Assembly: GCF_039631295.1 (NCBI RefSeq)
Contig: NZ_JBDIVE010000002.1
Span: forward strand, 310,001 to 374,000
From: Viridibacterium sediminicola
Lineage (GTDB): Bacteria > Pseudomonadota > Gammaproteobacteria > Burkholderiales > Rhodocyclaceae
DNA: 64,000 nt
Reading direction: 5' to 3'
Of the stretch, positions 56,746-64,000 are shown piece by piece. The number at the start of each line of letters is the position of its first letter. Within the stretch, counting starts at the first letter, position 1. A model generated the notes under the pieces. The model did not search any database. It saw only the letters and a program-made list of their open reading frames with translations, and was not told the origin of the DNA. A program made the position numbers and the translations under genes.

Positions 56746-57792
56746 ATGGACCTCAGTCGTCGCCGCGTCCTGCAATCGGCGCTCACCCTCGCCGCCGTGC
56801 AGATGTTTCCCGGCATCTCTCAGGCGCAGGCACGCCGTCTCGTCTTCGCCACCTTCACCGGCAGCTGGGAAGAGGCCCACAAGGCGGTGCTGGTGCCCGC
56901 CTTCCGCAAGGCCAACAACAACGCCGAGATCACGCTGGACCCGATGCTCTCGGTCGACCAGATCGCCAAGGTCACGGCTGCGCGCAACAACCCGCCGATC
57001 GATGTGATGCTGCACGATCCGGGTCCTGCCCTCACCGCCGTGGCGCAAGATCTGGTCGAACCCTATCCGGTCGCCAAGAGCAAGCATTTCAAGGATCTGA
57101 TTCCCGAAGCGCAGGAAGTCAATGGCCCGGCCATCTTCTTCCAGGTTGTGGGCCTGACCTACAACCCCGAGACCGTCAAGAAGCCACCGACCTCCTGGCA
57201 TGACCTGTGGAAACCTGAATTCAAGGGCCGCGTCGGCATCACCAACATGAACTCCACGCTGGGCACCGGCTTCATGGTCGAGTTGGCGAAGATGAAGGGT
57301 GGCTCGGAATCGAACATCGAGCCCGCTTTCAAGGCGATCCAGGAACTCAAGCCCAATCTGGCTGCGGTTGCGGCCAATCCGGGCCAGCTGGCCTCGCTGT
57401 TCCAGCAAGGCCAGATCGACATCAGCCCGGGCAACTTCAATGCCATCCAGATTTTGAAGGCACAAGGCGTGCCGGTGGAATGGGTCGCACCGAAGGAAGG
57501 CGCGATTGCCTTCAAGACCACCATCCACATCGTCAAGAATTCGCCCAACCGCGAGCTGGCTGTCGCATTGATCGAAGCGGCCATGTCGCCCGAGGTGCAA
57601 AGCAAGCTGATGCAGTCGCCCTACCTCGTCGTGCCGACCAATACCAAGGTCAAGATGGAAGGCGAGATCGCCAAGGCGCTGGCCAAGGACCACGCCGAGA
57701 TGAAGAAGAAGTTCCTGTTCCAGGACTGGAAGAAGATCAACGAGCAACGCTCGGCCTGGATCGAGCGCTTCAATAAGGAAATCAAGATCTAG
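56746..57792 (+). CDS. Periplasmic substrate-binding protein (PotD-like, Tat signal)
   Basis: This encodes 348 residues after AAAGGAG. The leader MDLSRRRVLQSALTLAAVQM has a twin-arginine motif and probably directs export by Tat. The mature part (FATFTGSWEEAHKAVLVPAF, MLHDPGPALTAVAQDLVEPY) is like spermidine/putrescine-binding proteins that capture small cationic or polar substrates. The ligand is unknown. The cluster suggests an amide, ureide or hydantoin-like compound. Confidence 0.8.
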   Translation: MDLSRRRVLQSALTLAAVQMFPGISQAQARRLVFATFTGSWEEAHKAVLVPAFRKANNNAEITLDPMLSVDQIAKVTAARNNPPIDVMLHDPGPALTAVAQDLVEPYPVAKSKHFKDLIPEAQEVNGPAIFFQVVGLTYNPETVKKPPTSWHDLWKPEFKGRVGITNMNSTLGTGFMVELAKMKGGSESNIEPAFKAIQELKPNLAAVAANPGQLASLFQQGQIDISPGNFNAIQILKAQGVPVEWVAPKEGAIAFKTTIHIVKNSPNRELAVALIEAAMSPEVQSKLMQSPYLVVPTNTKVKMEGEIAKALAKDHAEMKKKFLFQDWKKINEQRSAWIERFNKEIKI

Positions 57793-57844
57793 GAATCCGT
57801 AACAAAAGGGCTGCGCACGTCGCTGGCGGCATTTGGGTAAATGA

Positions 57845-57885
57845 GGGCTCGCTCGCCGTGCTATCGCACTGCTCTGCGCGAGCCC
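57845..57885. repeat. Inverted repeat in the transporter operon gap
   Basis: GGGCTCGC and GCGAGCCC enclose about 25 bases in the 195-bp gap between the binding-protein and permease genes. It lacks a T-run, so it is more likely an mRNA-stabilising hairpin that favours high binding-protein output than a terminator. The rest of the gap shows nothing. Confidence 0.4.
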
Positions 57886-57987
57886 TTAGTTGGCAAGTGC
57901 GGCCAGCGGCGTGCTCGCTCCATTTGCTACGGATTCCACACGGCTGACTAGCTCGCATTTCAGTAAAAACTTTTCAGGACACCGCCC

Positions 57988-58842
57988 GTGCGCACATTCA
58001 ACCCGGTCACCGTTTACGGCCTGCGCTTCGCGATGCCGCTGACGGCTTTCTTCGTCGTATTTTTCGTTACGCCACTGCTCTTGCTGCTGTTCATCAGCCT
58101 GCACAACGACACCGCGCTCACAGAATTCGGTCTCGCGCAGTACAGCAAGTTTTTCACCGAAGGTTTTGCCTTACCCATTCTGGGTGATACCTTGTTGCTC
58201 GGCGCACATGTCACCCTGCTCTCGCTCGTGCTCGGGTACGCGCTGGCCTGGGCTTTCGTGCGCAGCCGCGCGTCGATCCAGACCGTGCTGATGATGATCA
58301 TCGTGCTGCCGCTGCTGACCAGCGTGGTCGTGCGCACCTTTGCCTGGATCGTCATCCTCGGCCGCCAGGGCATCATCAACTCGGTGCTGCTGCAATGGGA
58401 ATGGATCGAGACGCCGCTCAAGCTCATCTACACGCGCGCCGGCCTGGTCGTTGCGCTCGCCAACGTGCAGCTGCCACTGATGGTGCTGCCGCTCATCACC
58501 GCACTGCAGCGCCTGGAGCCCAACCTCGAAGATGCCTCGTCGATCCTCGGTGCCAGCGCCTGGCGTACCTTCTTCAAGATCACCCTGCCGCTGACCCTGC
58601 CGGGCATCATCGCCGGCTGCCTGATGACCTACGCCGCCTCGATCACCGCCTTCATCTCGCAATCATTGATCGGCGGCGGGCAGATGCTGTTCATGCCCAT
58701 GTACATCTACCAGCAGGCCTCGACCCTGCAGAACTGGCCGTATGCCGCCGCCATTTCGCTGATCTTCCTGGTCGCCGTGATGGGTTGCGTGAGCGTATTC
58801 AACATCCTCGGCCGACTCTCGAAAGGCTATGCCAGCACATGA
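57988..58842 (+). CDS. ABC transporter permease (PotB-like)
   Basis: This encodes 284 residues from a GTG at 57988, with AGGAC 8 bases upstream. Six membrane helices are visible (first RFAMPLTAFFVVFFVTPLLL), and the cytoplasmic loop with EDASSILGASAWRTFFKITL is the EAA motif that contacts the ATPase. It overlaps the next permease by 4 bases. It forms a channel with the PotC-like partner. Confidence 0.85.
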   Translation: MRTFNPVTVYGLRFAMPLTAFFVVFFVTPLLLLLFISLHNDTALTEFGLAQYSKFFTEGFALPILGDTLLLGAHVTLLSLVLGYALAWAFVRSRASIQTVLMMIIVLPLLTSVVVRTFAWIVILGRQGIINSVLLQWEWIETPLKLIYTRAGLVVALANVQLPLMVLPLITALQRLEPNLEDASSILGASAWRTFFKITLPLTLPGIIAGCLMTYAASITAFISQSLIGGGQMLFMPMYIYQQASTLQNWPYAAAISLIFLVAVMGCVSVFNILGRLSKGYAST

Positions 58843-59654
58843 AACTCGGACACCGCAACAGTCTCTCCGACATCAGCCTGCGCTTGACCCTGTGGAGCCT
58901 TGCCGCGCTCTCGATCATCCTGCTGATGGCACCGACCCTGGTCGTGCTGATCGTCTCCTTCACCAGCGGCTTCTCGCTCAAGTTCCCGCCGCCGGGCTAC
59001 TCGCTGCGCTGGTACGAAGCCTTGCTGGAAGCCTGGCAGCTGCACTTTGCCGCCTGGAACAGCATCAAGGTCGCCGGCCTCACCACCCTGCTGTCGGTCG
59101 TGCTCGGTGTCGCCGCCTCGCTGGGCATCGCACGCTCTGAAAAATTGATGGCGCGCGTGCTCGACAGCTTCTTCATGTCGCCCTTGATCCTGCCTGCGCT
59201 GGCCTTCGGCCTCGCCTCGCTGATCTTTTTCAGCCAGCTGGGGGTGAGCATTTCGCTGACGACCCTGGTCATCGGCCACACCGTGGTCTGCATTCCCTAT
59301 GTCATGCGAACCACCGTGGCGGCGCTGGCGCAGCTGCCCGCCACCTTGCTGGAAAGCTCGGCCAGCCTGGGCGCCAATCGCTGGTACTCATTCCGCCGCA
59401 TCACCCTGCCCTTGATTGCGCCGGGCGTGGCGGCAGGCGCCTTCATCGCCTTCATGTCCAGCTTCGATAATGTGCCGGTCTCGCTGTTCCTGCGCGATGC
59501 ACGTACCGACATGCTGCCGATCCGCATGTGGCAAGACCTCGAAGGCAAGCTCGACGTCACCATCGCAGCACTGTCCGGCGTGATGATCTTCTCGACCCTG
59601 ATCCTGATGATCGTGATGGAGAAGCTCACCGGCATGACCAGGCGCATGCGCTGA
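58839..59654 (+). CDS. ABC transporter permease (PotC-like)
   Basis: This encodes 271 residues from the ATG overlapping the previous stop (ATGA). Six helices start with LTLWSLAALSIILLMAPTLV. The EAA loop is ESSASLGANRWYSFRRITLP. It completes the importer of two permeases, one ATPase and a binding protein. It is followed by a hairpin terminator. Confidence 0.85.
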   Translation: MKLGHRNSLSDISLRLTLWSLAALSIILLMAPTLVVLIVSFTSGFSLKFPPPGYSLRWYEALLEAWQLHFAAWNSIKVAGLTTLLSVVLGVAASLGIARSEKLMARVLDSFFMSPLILPALAFGLASLIFFSQLGVSISLTTLVIGHTVVCIPYVMRTTVAALAQLPATLLESSASLGANRWYSFRRITLPLIAPGVAAGAFIAFMSSFDNVPVSLFLRDARTDMLPIRMWQDLEGKLDVTIAALSGVMIFSTLILMIVMEKLTGMTRRMR

Positions 59655-59677
59655 GCGGCGATCAAGCCTCTCCACCA

Positions 59678-59705
59678 GCCCCTCTCACGCTCGCGGGAGA
59701 GGGGC
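59678..59705. terminator. Hairpin between convergent genes
   Basis: GCCCCTCTC and GAGAGGGGC form a 9-bp stem around CACGCTCGCGG-type bases between the permease and hydroxyisourate hydrolase stops. No long T-run follows, so it may act as a weak bidirectional terminator. Confidence 0.45.
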
Positions 59706-59718
59706 AAGGCAACAACAC

Positions 59719-60063
59719 TCAGGCGCCGCGAAACAAGGAGTAGCCCCAGGGCGTCATTTTCAAAGGCAGGTGATAGTGCTGCGAGGGATCACGGATCACG
59801 AAACGGAACGGCACCAGGTCGAGAATGCCCAAGGGGCTCCCTTGCGCCGCAAAGTATTCACCGGCGTGAAAGCGCGCCTCATAAGTGCCGGGCACGATCA
59901 GTTCGCTGCGCGTCAGCGGATCTTCCCAGACGCCGCTGGCATTCAGACTGCCTGTGGCAAGCAGGCGACTGTCCGGCGCCATCATCCACAATTCCACCCG
60001 CATACCCTGTGCCGGCACGCCGCGTGCCACATCCACCCCGTGCATCGAAATCCCACCCGCCAT
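59719..60063 (-). CDS. 5-hydroxyisourate hydrolase (transthyretin-like)
   Basis: This encodes 114 residues from MAGGISMHGVDVARGVPAQG (AAAGGA 7 bases upstream). The conserved N-terminal His in MHGVD, the YHLPLKMTPWGYS segment and the C-terminal FRGA (usually YRGS) identify the family, which hydrolyses 5-hydroxyisourate in urate breakdown towards allantoin. Length matches the family. It diverges from the MFS gene with 40 bases between, so the two could share a regulatory region. No OHCU decarboxylase or urate oxidase is visible in the window. Confidence 0.85.
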   Translation of the reverse strand: MAGGISMHGVDVARGVPAQGMRVELWMMAPDSRLLATGSLNASGVWEDPLTRSELIVPGTYEARFHAGEYFAAQGSPLGILDLVPFRFVIRDPSQHYHLPLKMTPWGYSLFRGA

Positions 60064-60103
60064 CGCGCATCCTTTCCATGTTTGAAGCAATCGGCCAGCG
60101 CAG

Positions 60104-61342
60104 ATGACTGAGCGCCGTTCTGGTACCAAGGCTCGCAAGGACCATGCCCTGCTGTGGCCAGCGCTGCTGGCGATGACGGCCGTACAAGCCATCGTCGCCG
60201 TCGGCATTTTCGGCCTCGGCATTGCCGCGCCCTTGATCGGCCTGCCCGTCTCGCAGCTCGGCTGGCTCAACGCGCTGATCTTCGCGCTCGGCGCTGTCGG
60301 CGCGGCGCAGGCCGGTACGCTGTGCCAGCGCTGGGGCGCGATACGCGTCGCAGCGGGCTGCGTGTTCTGCGTCCTGCTGGCCAGCCTGCTGCTGTGCCTG
60401 CCAGCGAGCCTGGCCGTCTGGCCTGCGGCGCTCCTGCTCGGCCTCGCCTTCGGCCCGGAAACGCCGGCCAGTTCGGCCAGCCTGGTACGCGTCTGCACGC
60501 CCGCCCAGCGCAGCTGGGTGATTGCACTGCGCCAGACCGGCAACCAATGGGGCGCCATGGCCGCCTCGCTGTGCCTGCCCTGGCTGCTCGCCAACAGCCG
60601 GAGCAGTGGCTTTGGCCTGATTGCGCTGCTGTGCCTGCTCCTCACCGCGAGCTTGCTGCTGACTCGCCTGCGCAGCATCGACGCCATTCAGCTTGCCGAG
60701 CCGGCGCCAGACCTGTCGCAGGCACTGCGCCCGACGCTGGCCGCCCAGTGGCGGACCGCGGGCATGCCGGCTTTGCTTGCCCTAGCGGCGAGCTACGCCG
60801 CCATGCAGATTGCGGTCAATGGCTTCGCATTCTCCTTCCTCGTCAGCACCCTGGGCTTTGCCCCAGCGCTCGCCGGTGCCCTGCTGGCCTGCGCCCAGGG
60901 TGCTGGCCTGCTCGCGCGCATCCTGCTCAGCGCCTGGGCGCGCAACACCGACAGCACGGCGCTCGCCCTGGGCCTTATGGGACCCGGCATCGCGCTGAGC
61001 ATCGGCGCTGTGAGCGGGCTTCCCGGTCAGGCAGGCGGTGGATTGCCGCTGCCGTTGATCTTTGCGCTGATGTTCCTGAGCGGCTTTCTGGTCTCGGGCT
61101 GGAACGGCCTGCTGCTGGCCGAACTGAGCCGCCTTGCCGGCCCGGCACGCACGGCGGCCTGGACCGGTGCAACAATGAGCGTCAGCTATACCGGCTTGCT
61201 GGCCGCACCACTGCTCTTTGCGCTGGCCGGCACGCATCTGCGCTACTGCTATCTGTTCCTGGCGCTGCTCTGTGCGGCAAGCGGTCTGGCCGTCTTGCTG
61301 ACGCACCCGACAATCAGGAGACAGGCTGGTGCAAGATCATGA
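60104..61342 (+). CDS. MFS transporter
   Basis: This encodes 412 residues with about 12 membrane helices (first LLWPALLAMTAVQAIVAVGI). The loop RQTGNQWGAMAASL and a conserved glycine-rich helix 4 are typical of major facilitator proteins. Substrate unknown. Neighbouring genes suggest a purine- or hydantoin-related compound. The start is 40 bases from the divergent hydrolase. Confidence 0.75.
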   Translation: MTERRSGTKARKDHALLWPALLAMTAVQAIVAVGIFGLGIAAPLIGLPVSQLGWLNALIFALGAVGAAQAGTLCQRWGAIRVAAGCVFCVLLASLLLCLPASLAVWPAALLLGLAFGPETPASSASLVRVCTPAQRSWVIALRQTGNQWGAMAASLCLPWLLANSRSSGFGLIALLCLLLTASLLLTRLRSIDAIQLAEPAPDLSQALRPTLAAQWRTAGMPALLALAASYAAMQIAVNGFAFSFLVSTLGFAPALAGALLACAQGAGLLARILLSAWARNTDSTALALGLMGPGIALSIGAVSGLPGQAGGGLPLPLIFALMFLSGFLVSGWNGLLLAELSRLAGPARTAAWTGATMSVSYTGLLAAPLLFALAGTHLRYCYLFLALLCAASGLAVLLTHPTIRRQAGARS

Positions 61343-61365
61343 GCAGCGCACCATTTGCGCGCAAT

Positions 61366-61377
61366 ATTGTGAACAAT
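61366..61377. promoter_or_regulatory. GntR-type operator ATTGTGAACAAT
   Basis: A perfect palindrome (ATTGT-GA-ACAAT) lies in the 154-bp gap before the GntR gene, suitable for autoregulation. A related half-site, GTACAATCC, lies near 61415. No gene is seen in the gap. Confidence 0.6.
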
Positions 61378-61496
61378 TTAAAGCGCCATTTTCGCGCGCA
61401 GAATGCAGCGCGCGTACAATCCGACCAAACAGCAATCTTCCTTCTTAAGCGCATACGCCAGCCGACCCGCTCCCGGCCACTTGAGCAGCCCTTGTC

Positions 61497-62177
61497 ATGA
61501 GCCCATCTCCCGCCAAATCCGACGTCACGCTGATTGCCGAACGCATCACCAATGCCGTTATGGAGCATCGCCTGCCCCCCGGCGTAAAGCTGGCTGAAGA
61601 ACGCCTGGCCGAGGCCTTCAAGGTCAGCCGCACGAAGATCCGCCATGCCCTCACGGTGCTCGCCAAAGAAGGTCTGGTGACGCTCTACCCCAACCGCGGC
61701 GCCTTTGTCGCCAGCCCTTCGACGCAGGATGCACGCGATCTTTTCGCCACGCGTCGCCTGCTGGAGGCCGAGGTCGTGCGCAGCGTCATCGCCCGCGCCA
61801 CCAAGGCCGACCTGCGCAAACTGCGCGCGCACATCACCAAGGAATCCGAGGCGCGCCTGGCCAATGACCGTCGCGCGGTGATCAAGCTCTCGGGTGAATT
61901 CCACATGCTGCTCGCCAGAATCGGCGGCAATCGCTACATCAGCAAGCTGATGGACGAACTGTGCCCGCTGACCTGCCTGATCATCTCGCTCTACGACTCC
62001 CCGCACACCCCCGCCTGCCCCGAAGATGAGCACATCCGCATCGTCGAAGCCATCGAACGGCAAGACGAAGCCACTGCCACCCGCTTGATGCTCGAACATC
62101 TGCAACACGTCGAAAACGAGCTCAAGCTCTCGCCGCAAGACAAGGTCGATATCGACTGGGACCGCATGTTCGCTTGA
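61497..62177 (+). CDS. GntR-family regulator (FCD subfamily)
   Basis: This encodes 226 residues. The winged helix (about 10-75, LPPGVKLAEERLAEAFKVSR, TKIRHALTVLAKEGLVTLYP) is followed by the all-helical FCD domain with FHMLLARIGGNRYISKLMDE and CPEDEHIRIVEAIERQDEAT, which binds a metal and a carboxylate or similar effector. It likely controls the surrounding cluster through TTGTNNACAA sites. Stop at 62177 is followed by a large inverted repeat. Confidence 0.85.
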   Translation: MSPSPAKSDVTLIAERITNAVMEHRLPPGVKLAEERLAEAFKVSRTKIRHALTVLAKEGLVTLYPNRGAFVASPSTQDARDLFATRRLLEAEVVRSVIARATKADLRKLRAHITKESEARLANDRRAVIKLSGEFHMLLARIGGNRYISKLMDELCPLTCLIISLYDSPHTPACPEDEHIRIVEAIERQDEATATRLMLEHLQHVENELKLSPQDKVDIDWDRMFA

Positions 62178-62246
62178 GCGGCCGACACTTTAGACGCTGC
62201 TCGTGATCTTTTCCGGCCAGCTTGGCAGGCATTGAAACAAGTCCGA

Positions 62247-62376
62247 ACCCTTCACCGCAAAGGCGCAAAGAAAACGCAAAGGGCCGCAAAGTGCTGCAAG
62301 CACAGAGCCCCCTGACTCCGCCTCGCCCTTCTTTGCGGCCCTCATCTTTTCCCTTTGTGCCTTTGCGGTGAAGGTT
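62247..62376. repeat. Large inverted repeat (CGCAAAGGCGCAAAG type), bidirectional terminator candidate
   Basis: CCTTCACCGCAAAGGCGCAA on the left pairs with a right arm ending TGCCTTTGCGGTGAAGG. Inner arms GGGCCGCAAAG and CTTTGCGGCCC also pair, giving a stem of more than 40 bp with interruptions. TTTTT follows the right arm. The unit resembles a dispersed repeat of environmental proteobacteria. Confidence 0.6.
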
Positions 62377-62412
62377 TTTGCTTAGCCCTCAACTGGCTTG
62401 GCTCTTGCTAGG

Positions 62413-62424
62413 ATTGTTCACAAT
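62413..62424. promoter_or_regulatory. GntR-type operator ATTGTTCACAAT
   Basis: This is the exact reverse complement of the 61366 site. It lies 35 bases before the racemase-family gene. Its position close to the probable promoter suggests repression by the FCD regulator. Confidence 0.6.
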
Positions 62425-62459
62425 CCAATCGACCGACAGGCTGCTCCGGTAGCCGGAAA

Positions 62460-63203
62460 GTGACACCCGCCGTGAGCACTGCGCGTACCCTGCTGGGTAT
62501 TCTGACCCCGTCCTCCAATACCTCGCTGGAACCGCTCACCAGCGCCCTCTGCGCTGCGGCGCCGGGGGTCTCGGCGCACTTTGCCCGTTTCCCGGTCACC
62601 GAGATCTCGCTCAAGCCGCAGGCGCTGGGCCAGTTCGACGACGACAAGATCCTCGCTGCCGCCCGCCTGCTGGCCGATGCCAAGGTGCAGAGCATCGGCT
62701 GGAGCGGCACCTCGGCCGGCTGGCTGGGCCTGGAAGCCGACCGCATCCTGTGCCAGCGCATCGAAGATGCCACAGGCATTCCCGCCACCACGTCGACCCT
62801 CGCCCTCAAAGAGCTGATGGAAAAGCGCGCCCACAAGACACTCGGACTGGTGACGCCCTATACCGACGATGTGCAAGCCAAGATCGTCTTCAATTTCGCC
62901 AGCGAAGGCATGCAATGCATTGCCGAGCAGCATCTTGGCATCTCGGTCAATTTCGACTTCTCCGAAGTCACGGCGGCCCAGCTGAGCGAGATGGTCGCGA
63001 CGACAGCGCTGCACCGGCCCGACGCCATCACCACCTTCTGCACCAATCTCAAGGCCGCCCACCTGGTGGCCGACTGGGAGGCGCGCTACGGCATCCCGGT
63101 CTATGACACGGTCAGCACGGTGATCTGGAAGATGCTGCGCATGCAGGGCTACGACACCACACAGATCAAGGGCTGGGGTCAGCTGTTCGCGGAGCTTGCC
63201 TGA
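62460..63203 (+). CDS. Asp/Glu racemase-superfamily enzyme, arylmalonate decarboxylase-like
   Basis: This encodes 247 residues from a GTG at 62460 (a GTG at 62472 is also possible). GILTPSSNTSLEPLTS at the start and RPDAITTFCTNLKAAHLV with Cys194 fit the maleate isomerase / Asp-Glu racemase fold. The first catalytic Cys is absent: the equivalent GWSGTSAGWLG (80-90) has Ser/Gly. Arylmalonate decarboxylases also keep only the second Cys. It overlaps the hydantoinase start by one base. Substrate may be a malonate or carbamoyl derivative. Confidence 0.65.
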   Translation: MTPAVSTARTLLGILTPSSNTSLEPLTSALCAAAPGVSAHFARFPVTEISLKPQALGQFDDDKILAAARLLADAKVQSIGWSGTSAGWLGLEADRILCQRIEDATGIPATTSTLALKELMEKRAHKTLGLVTPYTDDVQAKIVFNFASEGMQCIAEQHLGISVNFDFSEVTAAQLSEMVATTALHRPDAITTFCTNLKAAHLVADWEARYGIPVYDTVSTVIWKMLRMQGYDTTQIKGWGQLFAELA

Positions 63204-64000
63204 TGGCGCACAGCGAAGCCTTCGACCTGGTGATCCGCAATGCCCGTTGCGTGACCGCCGCCGACACCTTTGATGCCGACATCGGTATTCGCAACGGCCG
63301 CATTGCCGCGCTGGGCGAGCGGCTCGGCGCAGGTCACCAGGAAATCGACGCCGAAGGTCGCTACGTGCTGCCCGGGGGCGTGGACGGCCACTGTCATCTG
63401 GACCAGCCGATGAGCGACGGCTCGGTGATGGCCGACGACTTCCTGTCGGGCACGCGCTCGGCCGCCTGTGGTGGCACCACCACGGTGATTCCCTTCGCCT
63501 GCCAGATCAAGGGCCACAGCCTGCGCGAAGCGGTCGAGGACTACCACCGCCGCGCGGCGAACAAGGCCTGCGTCGACTACGCCTTCCACCTGATCGTCTC
63601 CGACCCGACACCGCAGGTGCTGCAAGAAGAGTTGCCGGCGCTGATCCGCGAGGGCTACACCTCGTTCAAGATCTACATGACCTACGACGACCTCAAACTC
63701 AGCGACCGCGAAATTCTCGACGTGTTGTCGGTCGCGCGTGCCGAAGGCGCCATGGTCATGATCCACGCCGAAAACAGCGACTGCATCGCCTGGCTCACCG
63801 AGCGCCTGATCGCCGCCGGCAAGACCGCGCCGCAGTACCACGCTGCCTCGCGCCCGATGCTGGTCGAGCGCGAGGCAACCCACCGGGCGATTGCGCTGGC
63901 CGAACTCGTCGACGTGCCCATCCTCATCGTGCATGTCTCGGGGCGCGAAGCCGTCGAGCAGATCCAGTGGGCGCAGGCGCATGGTCTGCAGGTATTCGCC
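63203..64000 (+). CDS. Hydantoinase / dihydropyrimidinase (5' part)
   Basis: The first 266 codons are present and the gene runs past the window end. The binuclear metal site is recognisable: H63 and H65 in GVDGHCHLDQP, Lys156 in FKIYMTYDD (carbamylated in this family), H188 in MIHAENSD and H244 in IVHVSG. It opens cyclic amides such as dihydropyrimidines or 5-substituted hydantoins to N-carbamoyl amino acids. The ATG overlaps the stop of the preceding gene (TGATG), so both probably act on one pathway. Confidence 0.85.
   Translation, partial: MAHSEAFDLVIRNARCVTAADTFDADIGIRNGRIAALGERLGAGHQEIDAEGRYVLPGGVDGHCHLDQPMSDGSVMADDFLSGTRSAACGGTTTVIPFACQIKGHSLREAVEDYHRRAANKACVDYAFHLIVSDPTPQVLQEELPALIREGYTSFKIYMTYDDLKLSDREILDVLSVARAEGAMVMIHAENSDCIAWLTERLIAAGKTAPQYHAASRPMLVEREATHRAIALAELVDVPILIVHVSGREAVEQIQWAQAHGLQVFA

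Noticed and set aside
60154..61500. 448-codon frame overlapping the MFS gene on the same strand
   Set aside because: The composition is Arg/Ala/Pro-rich without hydrophobic helices. The overlapping frame 60104-61342 encodes a proper 12-helix transporter.

Overview
The window looks like a betaproteobacterial chromosome: GC-rich, with a betaproteobacterial-type MutS, an LpxR-like outer-membrane protein and a nitrogen-scavenging gene cluster. It carries a large temperate myovirus-type prophage next to mutS. The host assignment is inferred from protein similarity I recall, not from a search.

Positions 1-3,790 (+ strand) hold the 3' end of a D12-class DNA adenine methylase followed by nine or ten small ORFs. 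These are separated by imperfect palindromic elements of 46-118 bp. Several elements carry RYYYAAC-like left boxes that overlap the preceding stop codon, and GTTRRRY-like right boxes 18-27 bases before the next start. That is the layout of integron gene cassettes with attC sites. Whether the array belongs to the host or to the phage cannot be settled here.

Positions 3,858-32,531 (- strand, read right to left) are the phage late genes: small and large terminase subunits, tail fibre with an S74 chaperone domain, a putative receptor-binding protein, a glycosyltransferase, head and neck genes including a SWIM-type zinc-finger protein, major capsid protein, tail sheath, tube/chaperone genes with a probable +1 frameshift, a complete lysis cassette (holin, SAR endolysin, nested Rz/Rz1), baseplate hub and spike, a DarA-related protein and a 1,315-residue polyvalent protein with a pyrophosphatase signature. 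I could not recognise a portal or a tape measure.

Positions 32,528-40,754 (- strand) are delayed-early genes: Cro/YdaS-like regulator, DUF1376 replication protein, DUF1367, antirepressor, DUF1364, DUF4406, DUF1064, XRE regulator and DNA methyltransferase, most of them overlapping by 1-11 bases. Positions 40,918-48,090 (+ strand) hold a CI-like repressor, then a recombination and DNA-metabolism operon (coiled-coil protein, RecT, YqaJ exonuclease, RdgC, a sliding-clamp-like protein, an AlpA-like protein). The integrase (48,029-49,321, -) sits 130 bp upstream of mutS. A family of short operator palindromes marks the repressor/Cro region and the start of the right operon.

Positions 49,451-64,000 are host genes: mutS, a two-gene module with an ADP-ribosyltransferase-like protein, lpxR-like, an amidase diverging from a PotABCD-type ABC transporter behind a sigma-54-type promoter, 5-hydroxyisourate hydrolase, an MFS transporter, a GntR/FCD regulator, an arylmalonate-decarboxylase/Asp-Glu-racemase-family enzyme and a hydantoinase/dihydropyrimidinase cut by the window end. 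A palindrome TTGTNNACAA occurs before three of these transcription units, pointing to one GntR-controlled regulon for import and hydrolysis of cyclic ureides, amides or related nitrogen compounds.
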